Below, in pieces: positions 1-10,790 of a stretch of 64,000 bases of DNA. The position numbers and the translations under genes are program-made. Below the pieces are notes generated by a model. It did not search any database. It was not told where the DNA came from and saw only the letters and a list, made by a program, of their open reading frames with translations. Numbering within the stretch: position 1 is the stretch's first letter; each line of letters starts with the position of its first letter. Origin of the DNA: Spongilla lacustris (Eukaryota; Porifera; Demospongiae; Spongillida; Spongillidae); assembly GCA_949361645.1 (NCBI GenBank), contig OX442415.1, positions 23,045,790-23,109,789 on the forward strand, written 5' to 3'.

Positions 1-426
1 ATCGCCTACGCGGATTGTGAAGAAGAGTGTTTTTTGCGACACTGCTATTGTGGGATTCAAATTTGATAATTCTTATTAGAGCCACCGAGGGATGGCGGAA
101 CATACGACGCAGCTGAACACCGGGTCACTATGCAAATTGTCAGCAAAGTATATCCAGTCTATAAGCTACATGCCAATGCAAACCGATCTTTTTTACGATG
201 TAGAAAAGTCATAAAGTGCTTGATGAAGATAGTCCAAACGGACGCGCTCGTTGACATCGAAGCTATACAGAGGTAAGATTGAAACTCTTAGTTGTTTTAT
301 GATAAAGTGAATTCTTAGGAGTTGGAGAAGTGTTAGATAATCATGGTTGCCCACGCGGATTGTGCAGAAGAGTGTTTTTTGAGACGCTGTCATGGGGTAT
401 TGAAATTGATAATTCTATTGTGTATG
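1..426. repeat. Direct-repeat flank of the satellite
   Basis: A segment of about 70 bp at 4-74 recurs in the same orientation at 349-418 with scattered substitutions; both copies share GCGGATTGTG and AGAGTGTTTTTTG. The second copy ends just before the 24-bp satellite begins. The 270 bp between the copies shows no convincing gene; the small reading frames are short and unrelated to anything I recognise. This may be the edge of an older tandem duplication into which the satellite expanded. Confidence 0.6.
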
Positions 427-433
427 CCTGGTA

Positions 434-3400
434 TGAGCACACTGCTTGTACCTTGTGTGTACACAGTGCTTGTGCCTTGTGTGTGCACACTGCTTGTACC
501 TTGTGTGTACACAGTGCTTGTGCCTTGTGTGTGCACACTGCTTGTGCCTTGTGTGTGCACACTGCTTGTACCTTGTGTGTACACACTGCTTGTGCCTTGT
601 GTGTGCACAGTGCTTGTGCCTTGTGTGTACACACTGCTTGTGCCTTGTGTGTGCACACTGCTTGTACCTTGTGTGTACACACTGCTTGTGCCTTGTGTGT
701 GCACAGTGCTTGTGCCTTGTGTGTACACAGTGCTTGTGCCTTGTGTGTACACAGTGCTTGTGCCTTGTGTTTGCACACTGCTTGTACCTTGTGTGTACAC
801 AGTGCTTGTGCCTTGTGTGTACAGTGCTTGTACCTTGTGTGTGCACACTGCTTGTACCTTGTGTGTGCACACTGCTTGTACCTTGTGTGTACACAGTGCT
901 TGTGCCTTGTGTGTGCACACTGCTTGTACCTTGTGTGTGCACAGTGCTTGTACCTTGTGTGTACACACTGCTTGTGCCTTGTGTGTGCACACTGCTTGTA
1001 CCTTGTGTGTACACAGTGCTTGTGCCTTGTGTGTGCACACTGCTTGTACCTTGTGTGTGCACAGTGCTTGTACCTTGTGTGTGCACACTGCTTGTGCCTT
1101 GTGTGTGCACACTGCTTGTACCTTGTGTGTACACACTGCTTGTGCCTTGTGTGTGCACAGTGCTTGTGCCTTGTGTGTACACAGTGCTTGTGCCTTGTGT
1201 TTGCACACTGCTTGTACCTTGTGTGTACACAGTGCTTGTGCCTTGTGTGTACAGTGCTTGTACCTTGTGTGTGCACACTGCTTGTACCTTGTGTGTGCAC
1301 ACTGCTTGTACCTTGTGTGTACACAGTGCTTGTGCCTTGTGTGTGCACACTGCTTGTACCTTGTGTGTGCACAGTGCTTGTACCTTGTGTGTACACACTG
1401 CTTGTGCCTTGTGTGTGCACACTGCTTGTACCTTGTGTGTACACAGTGCTTGTGCCTTGTGTGTGCACACTGCTTGTACCTTGTGTGTGCACAGTGCTTG
1501 TACCTTGTGTGTACACACTGCTTGTGCCTTGTGTGTGCACACTGCTTGTACCTTGTGTGTACACAGTGCTTGTGCCTTGTGTGTGCACACTGCTTGTACC
1601 TTGTGTGTGCACAGTGCTTGTACCTTGTGTGTACACACTGCTTGTGCCTTGTGTGTGCACACTGCTTGTACCTTGTGTGTGCACAGTGCTTGTACCTTGT
1701 GTGTACACAGTGCTTGTACCTTGTGTGTACACAGTGCTTGTACCTTGTGTGTGCACACTGCTTGTACCTTGTGTGTGCACACTGCTTGTACCTTGTGTGT
1801 ACAGTGCTTGTACCTTGTGTGTGCACACCGCTTGTCCCTTGTGTGTACACAGTGCTTGTACCTTGCACACTGCTTGTGCCTTGTGTGTGCAGTGCTTGTA
1901 CCTTGTGTGTACAGTGCTTGTACCTTGTGTGTGCACACTGCTTGTGCCTTGTGTGTACACAGTGCTTGTACCTTGTGTGTGCACACTGCTTGTACCTTGT
2001 GTGTGCACACTGCTTGTACCTTGTGTGTACAGTGCTTGTACCTTGTGTGTGCACACCGCTTGTCCCTTGTGTGTACACAGTGCTTGTACCTTGCACACTG
2101 CTTGTGCCTTGTGTGTGCAGTGCTTGTACCTTGTGTGTACAGTGCTTGTACCTTGTGTGTACAGTGCTTGTACCTTGTGTGTGCACACTGCTTGTGCCTT
2201 GTGTGTACACAGTGCTTGTACCTTGTGTGTGCACACTGCTTGTGCCTTGTGTGTACACAGTGCTTGTACCTTGTGTGTGCACACTGCTTGTGCCTTGTGT
2301 GTACACAGTGCTTGTACCTTGTGTGTGCACACTGCTTGTGCCTTGTGTGTGCAGTGCTTGTACCTTGTGTGTGCAGTGCTTGTGCCTTGTGTGTACACAG
2401 TGCTTGTACCTTGTGTGTGCACACTGCTTGTGCCTTGTGTGTACACAGTGCTTGTACCTTGTGTGTGCACACTGCTTGTGCCTTGTGTGTGCAGTGCTTG
2501 TACCTTGTGTGTGCAGTGCTTGTACCTTGTGTGTACAGTGCTTGTACCTTGTGTGTGCACACTGCTTGTGCCTTGTGTGTGCACACTGCTTGTGCCTTGT
2601 GTGTACACAGTGCTTGTGCCTTGTGTGTGCACACTGCTTGTGCCTTGTGTGTACACACTGCTTGTACCTTGTGTGTACACACTGCTTGTGCCTTGTGTGT
2701 GCACACTGCTTGTACCTTGTGTGTGCACACTGCTTGTACCTTGTGTGTGCACACTGCTTGTACCTTGTGTGTGCACACTGCTTGTACCTTGTGTGTGCAC
2801 ACTGCTTGTACCTTGTGTGTACACACTGCTTGTACCTTGTGTGTGCACACTGCTTGTACCTTGTGTGTGCACACTGCTTGTACCTTGTGTGTGCACACTG
2901 CTTGTACCTTGTGTACACAGTGCTTGTACCTTGCACACTGCTTGTGCCTTGTGTGTGCAGTGCTTGTACCTTGTGTGTACAGTGCTTGTACCTTGTGTGT
3001 ACAGTGCTTGTACCTTGTGTGTGCACACTGCTTGTGCCTTGTGTGTACACAGTGCTTGTACCTTGTGTGTGCACACTGCTTGTGCCTTGTGTGTGCAGTG
3101 CTTGTACCTTGTGTGTGCAGTGCTTGTACCTTGTGTGTACAGTGCTTGTACCTTGTGTGTGCACACTGCTTGTGCCTTGTGTGTACACAGTGCTTGTACC
3201 TTGTGTGTGCACACTGCTTGTGCCTTGTGTGTGCAGTGCTTGTACCTTGTGTGTACAGTGCTTGTGCCTTGTGTGTACACAGTGCTTGTACCTTGTGTGT
3301 ACACAGTGCTTGTACCTTGTGTGTGCACACTGCTTGTGCCTTGTGTGTACACACTGCTTGTACCTTGTGTGTGCACAGTGCTTGTACCTTGTGTGTGCAC

Positions 3401-4261
3401 AGTGCTTGTACCTTGTGTTTGCACACTGCTTGTGCCTTGTGTGTACACACTGCTTGTACCTTGTGTGTGCACACTGCTTGTGCCTTGTGTGTGCACACTG
3501 CTTGTACCTTGTGTGTGCACACTGCTTGTACCTTGTGTGTGCACAGTGCTTGTACCTTGTGTGTACACAGTGCTTGTACCTTGTGTGTGCACACTGCTTG
3601 TACCTTGTGTGTGCACAGTGCTTGTACCTTGTGTGTGCACAGTGCTTGTACCTTGTGTGTACACAGTGCTTGTACCTAGTGTGTACACAGTGCTTGTACC
3701 TTGTGTGTGCACACTGCTTGTGCCTTGTGTGTACACACTGCTTGTACCTTGTGTGTGCACACTGCTTGTGCCTTGTGTGTGCACACTGCTTGTGCCTTGT
3801 GTGTGCACACTGCTTGTGCCTTGTGTGTACACACTGCTTGTACCTTGTGTGTGCACAGTGCTTGTACCTTGTGTGTGCACAGTGCTTGTACCTTGTGTGT
3901 TCACAGTGCTTGTACCTTGTGTGTGCACAGTGCTTGTACCTTGTGTGTACACACTGCTTGTACCTTGTGTGTACACACTGCTTGTGCCTTGTGTGTGCAC
4001 ACTGCTTGTGCCTTGTGTGTACACAGTGCTTGTACCTTGTGTGTGCACACTGCTTGTGCCTTGTGTGTGCACACTGCTTGTACCTTGTGTGTGCACACTG
4101 CTTGTGCCTTGTGTGTACACAGTGCTTGTACCTTGTGTGTGCACACTGCTTGTGCCTTGTGTGTGCACACTGCTTGTACCTTGTGTGTGCACACTGCTTG
4201 TGCCTTGTGTGTACACAGTGCTTGTGCCTTGTGTGTACACACTGCTTGTGCCTTGTGTGTA
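434..4261. repeat. 24-bp-unit satellite, about 3.8 kb
   Basis: Roughly 160 head-to-tail copies of a 24-bp unit, consensus TGCTTGTRCCTTGTGTGTRC followed by ACAS, where R is A or G and S is C or G. Most units are exactly 24 bp; 22-bp and 18-bp forms lacking a CA or a TGTGTR stretch occur in clusters. Higher-order structure is visible: a 120-bp pentamer is identical at 1381-1500 and 1501-1620 and recurs at 951-1070. A block carrying the rare CACACCGCTTGTCCC variant occurs near 1798-1920 and again near 2028-2150. Because 24 is a multiple of 3 and the unit contains no stop in most frames, very long open frames appear on both strands; these are a by-product of the repeat and not genes. Confidence 0.97.
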
Positions 4262-5564
4262 TTTTCCTCTACCCTTTTCACTGTATTCATGTGCTTTGTA
4301 CACATGCATCCCTGTATTGCTTGTATTTAAGTGCTTTTCTCCCCTATGCTATAGTGCTTCTTCTACATCTATACAGTGGCAGTTCCAGCTGTGTGTGGTT
4401 TGTTTATTTTGAATTGTTGGTGTACACAGTTACATGTAAATGTACCTTAAGTGGGGGTGTTCCCTAAGGCGGGTGTAGACAATGATATCAGATTTGCATG
4501 TGTTTCATAATTATAATTATATCAGAACATAAATTTCGAATGACGGCAGTACAGTAAAAAAAAAGGCGTCGAATCAAGTCGTAGAGGTGCAAGCTTACCG
4601 ATCGATCCGATTGATAACGACAGATTGTCCTCTAATACTTGCGAACTCACTATAAACCAAATGCCAGACGGAATTAAATGCAGCTGATTCTTCCCGCTCC
4701 CGCCAAACTACACATTGGCCTCAATATGGCCGGCCAGCGTAAACAAGGTACAAAACATTCGCAAGGCGCCAGTAAGGGTGCATGGTTATGTGGTCATAGC
4801 TGTTTGCCAATGCACAGAAGTAGTTTAACTAATAGTTTCTTCGTTTGATAGGACGAACACTTCATTTCCGCGGAGATACGGCACGCCAAAACCATTGTAG
4901 TCCGCCATGGCATCCTCAAAATGACCGTTCTTTTCCATTTACAAACAAACCGTACAGACTTGAACCACTCAATTAAGCCAAACGATACAACACATAACTA
5001 CAAAGTTTCCTATGTAACTAGACTGTCCAATTCGCTGGTTTACTAACTCGCCTCAGGCACTTTACTCTGCCGTACACCGTCACTTCGGCAGCGGCTATTC
5101 ACCCGTCAGAGTCGTAACAGCATTCACAATTCATTATTCTGTACTTACTGGGGACACAAAACAAACGGTTACAACACAAATCGATGTAAAAAAATTCCGG
5201 GAGATGGGACTTTTTGACAGCTAAACATTAGCCATGCGTAAGGTAATTTTTAATTGGTAACAGTCCTTAATTGCATTGAGTAGTACCATCGCGAAGATGT
5301 GTTGTTTAGTACAATGTGCAATTTTTAAAGTGATAAAATTATAACCCCACAATCCCGATTTTGCTGGACACTGTCCCATATACATGGTAGTCATTATAAA
5401 CTGCCTAACTATCTATATGGGAATACAGTTTGCAAAAGAGGATGAAAATTAAATGCACTGATGGAGGATGGAGATACCACTGAATTGGACCAAATCGGTA
5501 TGACACGTTCAGAAATTTTTTTAGATTTAATGTGAACCAGGCTATGACTTCTTGCTGATAGCAG
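4262..5564. other. Intergenic stretch without a recognisable gene
   Basis: No reading frame with recognisable motifs, no repeat array and no RNA gene was seen. A short A-run at about 4555 and AT-rich sequence are the only features. Confidence 0.5.
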
Positions 5565-5993
5565 CAGTGTATCCAGGATTTTGGGAAAGGGGGGGGGGGG
5601 GGGGGGGGTCTGATAAATGTAATCACAAGTGGGGGAAGGTACGGGAGGGGGCACACCCCTCCCGTGACAGCAAGGGGGCGGCCTGGGCGGAGCTCCAGCC
5701 GCTTTTTTGCTTTTGCGATTATTTAGCATGAAAATGAACATACCAGTGTTGCCGCGGTCCACTACTTTTCAGTGGACCGTGGACCGCGGTCAAACCTAAG
5801 TAGCCAGACCGTGACCGGACCGCGACCGTGCACAAATCAAACAATCCAGGAACGTGACCGTCGGTCGGACCGCGGTCCACAATGCTGATAATATAAATCC
5901 AAGAAAGGCAATGCAAATGCAACAATGACAACACATACATACACACACACATTATGAAACATACAACAAAGTACAAAGTCTGAAAAAACAATG

Positions 5994-8439
5994 CTATTTC
6001 CAGAAGTATTGATTGTGGCGTAAAAAAATGGTCTTGTGAAGTCTTTCTGGAAGCAGGCGCCATCTTTTTTTGTCGGTTATGTTTTTGGCCATGGAAAAAA
6101 CCCTTTCAGAGGAAGCTGATGAAGCGAGGATGGCCAAGTATTTTTTTGCAAGCACTGATATATGATCTGACTCTGGCACTGCCAGATACCTACATGTACA
6201 AATCAACATTATCATAATACATAACATTTCAACATTCATTTTTGAAGCATCTTTTTAGTTCTTCATCAACACGATCATCAACAGTGTTAGAAAATAGCTG
6301 TGTTGGTGTTGGTAAAGCAAAACTGAAAAGTAACTTTGCTTCCTCAAACACACTTGACAGCTTTGTCTTCTTTTGTCCATGAAGGACCTCATCATCTGTT
6401 TCTGCCACAGCAATATTCAGTAAATCACATACAAGTGAAGGTGCTACATTCTTCATTTCTGTTTGTAACTGTGAAATTCCATCTTGTTTGTCAGCAGCAG
6501 TTAACCAAGACAGGCTTTTGTGCCCAGGGTGGGTTAGGGAGCCCATCACATACACAGGATTAGAAGGATCCCAGCGGTTTTGCATATCAGACAAGATATC
6601 AGAGCGTACTTGCTGGATTACATGATCATGCTGACACCACAAAAGGGGCTTCATATGCCAATCTCGAGGAGGAGTATCTTGAGAGAGTCCTGCATTCATA
6701 AGAATAAATATTTTCATACAATGCATGTCAATTTTTACCTTGCAAAAGCCATGATATATACCGAGACACACTGCCCAAAGTAGGGTATTTTTCTCCCTGA
6801 AGAATATCATTGACTACTGCAAATGGTCGAAGCAATGCACAAAGCTGCTTTGCTACTTCCCATGCACAGCAAAAACAGGTTTGTGGATTTCACTCCAAAT
6901 CTATAACTATAGCACTCCAAATCCGATTTCGAGTGCTATAGTTATAGATTTGGAGTGAAATCCACAAACCTGTTTTTGCTGTGTGCACTGTTCATCAGAT
7001 GGTGACAAGTCAGCCCTGCCTGCTTGTATTAACACAAACTTAACTGGTTCTTCAAGCTCAATGATGCGTTTTAACATAAAGTAAGTGGAATTCCATCTCG
7101 TTACAACATCCTTAGTTAACTTACGTGTGTTGCCCCAATGCAAGTACTCAGTGATGAATTGATCATTATCAGTCTCAATATCCTCAACAGTACTTTCAAA
7201 TTCAAAATTGAAATGAAGAGATGGGTCATTTTGCTTGTCACGCAATGCCTTTAGGAGAATAGGTGAATCCATTATCAGGTTCACAATAGTACGAAACATT
7301 ACAACTAAATGATGTGATTGTCTTGGAGACTAAAAAAGGATACAATAGTGGATCAAAGTACTTATATGCACACATTTACCTCTAAGGATTTTTTGATCGA
7401 CAGTTGTAAAGTATGACAAGCACAACGAATGTCCTCTTCAGCTACCCCATGTTCTATCATTAATCTTACAGCTTTGACAAAGTTAGCTCCATTGTCTGTT
7501 GTAATTTATCTGCTAGAACAAAATCCTTCTTTACATACTGCACCAAATCAAAGATTTCTTCTCCGGTATGGGATTCTGTCATAAAAATGAAATGTATGCA
7601 CAAGGTCATAAAATAAAATAGGCTTACTATCACAGATATAAACACCCAGAACAGCGGCCATGAGTTTCCATTCTTTGGTCACCCAATGACCTGTTACAGT
7701 GACATAAGAATCACCAGTATGTTTTATGACAGCACTATCTGTGGTAATAGCAACTGAGGATGCTTCCTCAAGGAGAGATTGTAGCTGCAATCAAATAGGA
7801 AGCAACATAAATAATTCAATCAGGTACCTATTCTGAACTGTGTAGCATACCTTCTGTTTTACTTCAGCAAATTTAGAATCAATCATTTTTGTTAGTTTGG
7901 TACGATGTGGCAATGAATAGGAATCATTAAGTGAATGAATAAATTCTCGAAAATGCGCATTGTCCACTAGAGAAGTCGGTAATATAGCAGATACAAAGCT
8001 TAATATCAGTAAGTCATTGAGTTTGTCCGTTTCAGCTTCCGAAATACCTGTCTTAGGCTTTAAGAAAAAACGGTCAATAGGACCTTTAGGCAATGGGGTA
8101 ACTTGCGATGTGGCTCTGCGTCAGCAAGTGTGATAAGAAACGTAATACATATGTTGTACAGGTAATTGAACCCACCTTGAACATATGTCAGGATGATAGC
8201 GCATTAAGTGATTCTTCATTTTTGTTGTACTGCCTCCTGCGCGGTTCACGACTTTTCCGCAAGTGCGGCACTTTGCTGGGGGGTGCCTTTTCACGCTTAC
8301 TTCCGGATGTAACACAAGTAAAATGCTCCCATAACCAACTTTTGTACTTAAAGGAACCCTCTACAACCATCATCTCTCCTCCTATTTCGGGTTCTTGACT
8401 TTCACTAGCACTACTGGTGGCATAAGAATCGGTACTCAT
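5994..8439 (-). pseudogene. Broken hAT transposase (BED finger to hAT dimerisation domain)
   Basis: Read from high to low coordinates, the pieces follow the normal order of an Ac-like transposase. They are an acidic N-terminus and BED zinc finger (8121-8439, CxxC and HLMRYH), a SKF-rich linker (7861-8115), and an RNase H fold with ITTD and TTDNGANF-like motifs (7390-7790) ending in CACHTLQL. TRWNSTYFMLKRI follows at about 7050-7110, and the C-terminal hAT dimerisation block (SSASSERVFSMA, RLLPERLHKTIFLRHN) lies at 5994-6190. Several lesions are visible: an extra C in the C-run near 8278 shifts the BED finger, another shift lies near 7520-7580, and an inverted duplication interrupts the frame at 6865-6983. 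The protein is therefore almost certainly not made; the element would depend on transposase from another copy. Confidence 0.85.
6865..6983. repeat. Perfect 53-bp inverted repeat (hairpin) inside the hAT transposase
   Basis: Arm 6865-6917 and arm 6931-6983 are exact reverse complements, separated by 13 bp (CAAATCCGATTTC). One arm carries transposase coding sequence; the other is its inverted copy and ends the reading frame. It can form a long cruciform or hairpin. Confidence 0.95.
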
Positions 8440-9725
8440 CCAGTTCTATAATACGCACACTCAAAATACCATTTAAAAGCAGGGCACCAATCGATCACGT
8501 GCACGCCATGTGCATGCCATGCGTATTTAGGCGTGGGTACGAGGGGGACCGCGGTCAGACCGTCGGTCCAGTACTGCTTGGACCGTGACCGTCCGTGACC
8601 GTCCGTGAATGAAAATAATAACGACCGAGGCTCGCGGTCCAGCTAAAAATGGCGAGGACTGCGGTCCGGACCGTCGGTCCCGGTCGGACCGCGGCAACAC
8701 TGGAACATACACATGTACTTTTGTCGTCAGTGGTTCCTACTGCTCAGCAATTAAATTCGTGACACAAAAGCAATTAAGTACTTGAACTATGATTTATCTA
8801 AAGAATCTAAGATACATCCCATTCACGTCTTTTGATCACTAACATATACATGTACATCTTGCTCAAGTCGAGCGATCGCACGGTATTAATACTATAATTA
8901 ACCATGCATTGCTTTAGTTAGATTCGCCCCTTGGCTGGAACGAACGGTAAAATGCAGAAAGCCTCAAATAATTTCGGTTAAAAGATAAATCATAGCTGAT
9001 TGCTTTAACATCTTTACGGGAACGGGAATTAATGCGATTTGTGTCGCGCCGCTCGCGCTCCATTTCGTGAAAACACGCCGGTGGTTAGCGATTGCACTGA
9101 TGTACTAAGCCACACCCCTTTAGACGACTCCAAGGAGGGGGGAGGGGGGTGGAACCCCTAACCCCCCCCCCCCCCCCCCCCTCCCCTCTATCCGCCCCTG
9201 ATTAAATGTGTGATTTGCGGTAAATGCAGAAAGTTGTCTCGATCAACTGCTTGTGGAATCAAAGCGCCTGATAAAAATTGTTTCTTTTATTGAAAAAAAG
9301 TTACATGTCATTGCAAACATTCTCAGGCATCATACGTCATGTTGCGAATGTTTGGAATGTCCATGGTGCAAGTCGGATGTGAAATGTCTTTCTTAAGCAT
9401 ATCATGTACTATATGACTTACTGGAAAGTGTACCAATCTGTCACGTGTTTTTATTACAACAGGTGAAGTGTCACAAAGTAAATTGCATACACATATATGT
9501 CTTCTAGTTGAAGTATCTGCATTAATATTGTGTACATGCGCACGTGGGCTAAAGTTACCCCCTCCCCCCCTTCACAAAAGTAGACCTGCTTCGACACGCG
9601 TACATGTACATGCATATGTACGCTACCTGTTTCAAATGCCTTTGCATGTGAAAATGTACTCGGACAAAATTCAAGCAATCCATGTTCATGAAAAATCTAA
9701 TTGTCAAATATTGCAGCTTGATCAT

Positions 9726-10427
9726 CTAACAATACCCAATGATTTCGCAACTCTTTCGGCAGTCTACAAGGAAGATAAAGGTCAGTCGACTGCTCGCAGC
9801 TTGTTATTAGACCATTAAATATATCACTAAGCCTTACAAATATTTTAATGGCTGCATCCCACATCTTATCGAAGAAAAGTCCTACTACTTTTTCACACTT
9901 CGAAACGACAGAAATATCAATAATATGTCAATATACCTTGAGCAATTTTATATTAAGTGACTCGCTTACCCGCCAGCATATTGCCACAGCACACCCCTGT
10001 TATAACGGAAAGGACTTCTGCCTATTTGTTATCGATGATAAGTGGTCAAAATCATCAATACTCAAATTCCTTATACCTTTAATTTATCTGCACTTTTCAG
10101 TCCAAAACCAACAATCTCTTTACATGTGAAGCATTGCAGTCCTTGCTCCTTCAGTACCTCTTGACGGAATCGCCGCTTTACATATTAAATTAAATTATGT
10201 GCGCGTGACGTGGACCCGTGGTAAAAGAGGTAAGCATTGCGTAGTCATTGGAGTCTAGCTGCATGTTGGTCTACGATCGCGACCTCATTGCTGTCTAATG
10301 TCACAGGCAATACATCTTCTAGCTCTGTCTCCAAAAACTTGTTGTTTCGTGCTACTTTGGCCTGATCGTTACGAAGAGCCACGGCAACAGCCAGAAGAGC
10401 ACAGAGCTAAATGATTCCTTTCATCAT
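9726..10427 (-). pseudogene. Saposin-like peptide gene, third copy, inactivated
   Basis: All five exons of the saposin-B gene found at 52580 and 63872 can be matched here in order on the minus strand. The lesions are clear. The seventh codon is TAG where the intact copies have TTG. The first donor (CAA|GTATGT in the intact copies) has been lost. The third exon gained four bases at its donor (GCGG before GTAAGC). The last exon lacks one base, which removes the reading frame of the two final cysteines. A TATA-like box (10487-10497, reading AATATAAGGG on the minus strand) is still present. In exon 2 it shares three differences with the copy at 63872 against the copy at 52580, so it branches with that copy there. 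It lies about 360 bp beyond the 3' end of UTP20. Confidence 0.85.
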
Positions 10428-10790
10428 GGTCGGACTTTATTTTCTGCAGTATGAATGATCAGCTGGTACTGCAATTCCCTTATATTCTAAAGCAAGCGGA
10501 AATGATAATGTTTGTATTTTTTTTTTATGTCTATAAGGCTAGGAATATTTTATTACTTCATGTAATTTTCTGAGAAAGCCGGCGTGTTTAGTAGGTTTGA
10601 GAACTAATTTGACGACGGTGGTTATAAAGCAGATCCTACTACTCGTATCGGATTACAGCCATCCTATACCAGCAACTTGTGATACTTATTTCAACACGAA
10701 CACATGAATGTAAATCCTCAATTTAGGACACAATACGTGATTGTCACAATATTAAATATTCAACTATGAGAGGGTAAAAGATAAGTTGTT
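10428..10790. other. Spacer between saposin pseudogene and UTP20 stop codon
   Basis: Holds the dead promoter of the saposin copy (10487-10497) and the 3' flank of UTP20. No canonical AATAAA was seen within about 60 bases after the UTP20 stop on the minus strand; no other gene is visible. Confidence 0.4.

Larger units (their letters stand above)
5744..8702 (-). mobile_element. hAT-family DNA transposon with 8-bp target duplication
   Basis: The element starts CAGTGTTGCCGCGGTCC and ends with the reverse complement GGACCGCGGCAACACTG. It is flanked on both sides by the identical 8-mer GAACATAC (5736-5743 and 8703-8710). An 8-bp duplication and a CAGTG-type terminus are standard for the hAT superfamily. 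Subterminal regions (5745-5880 and 8540-8700) are packed with GGACCGCGGTC and GACCGTGAC motifs in both orientations, the usual look of hAT transposase binding sites. The inside codes on the minus strand for an Ac/Tol2/ZBED-like transposase that is now broken. Confidence 0.92.
5565..9200. mobile_element. Possible older hAT-like element split by a younger hAT insertion
   Basis: At 5565 the sequence begins CAGTGTATCCAGGATTTTGG followed by a G-tract of about 20. At 9200 it ends with a C-tract followed by ATCCGCCCCTG. These resemble the termini of the second hAT element in this window (CAGAGGCGGATCC and GGATCCGCCCCTG at 56886 and 59749). They could be the two ends of one older non-autonomous element into which the element at 5744-8702 jumped. 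I see no matching target-site duplication outside these ends, so the pairing is weak and they may belong to two separate remnants. The inner stretch 8711-9100 shows no gene. Confidence 0.3.

Noticed and set aside
330..4467. Very long open frames (up to 1374 codons, Cys/Val-rich or THKAQ-rich) on both strands
   Set aside because: They are translations of the 24-bp satellite, whose period is a multiple of 3 and whose unit lacks stops; frames on both strands are equally open and have no domains.
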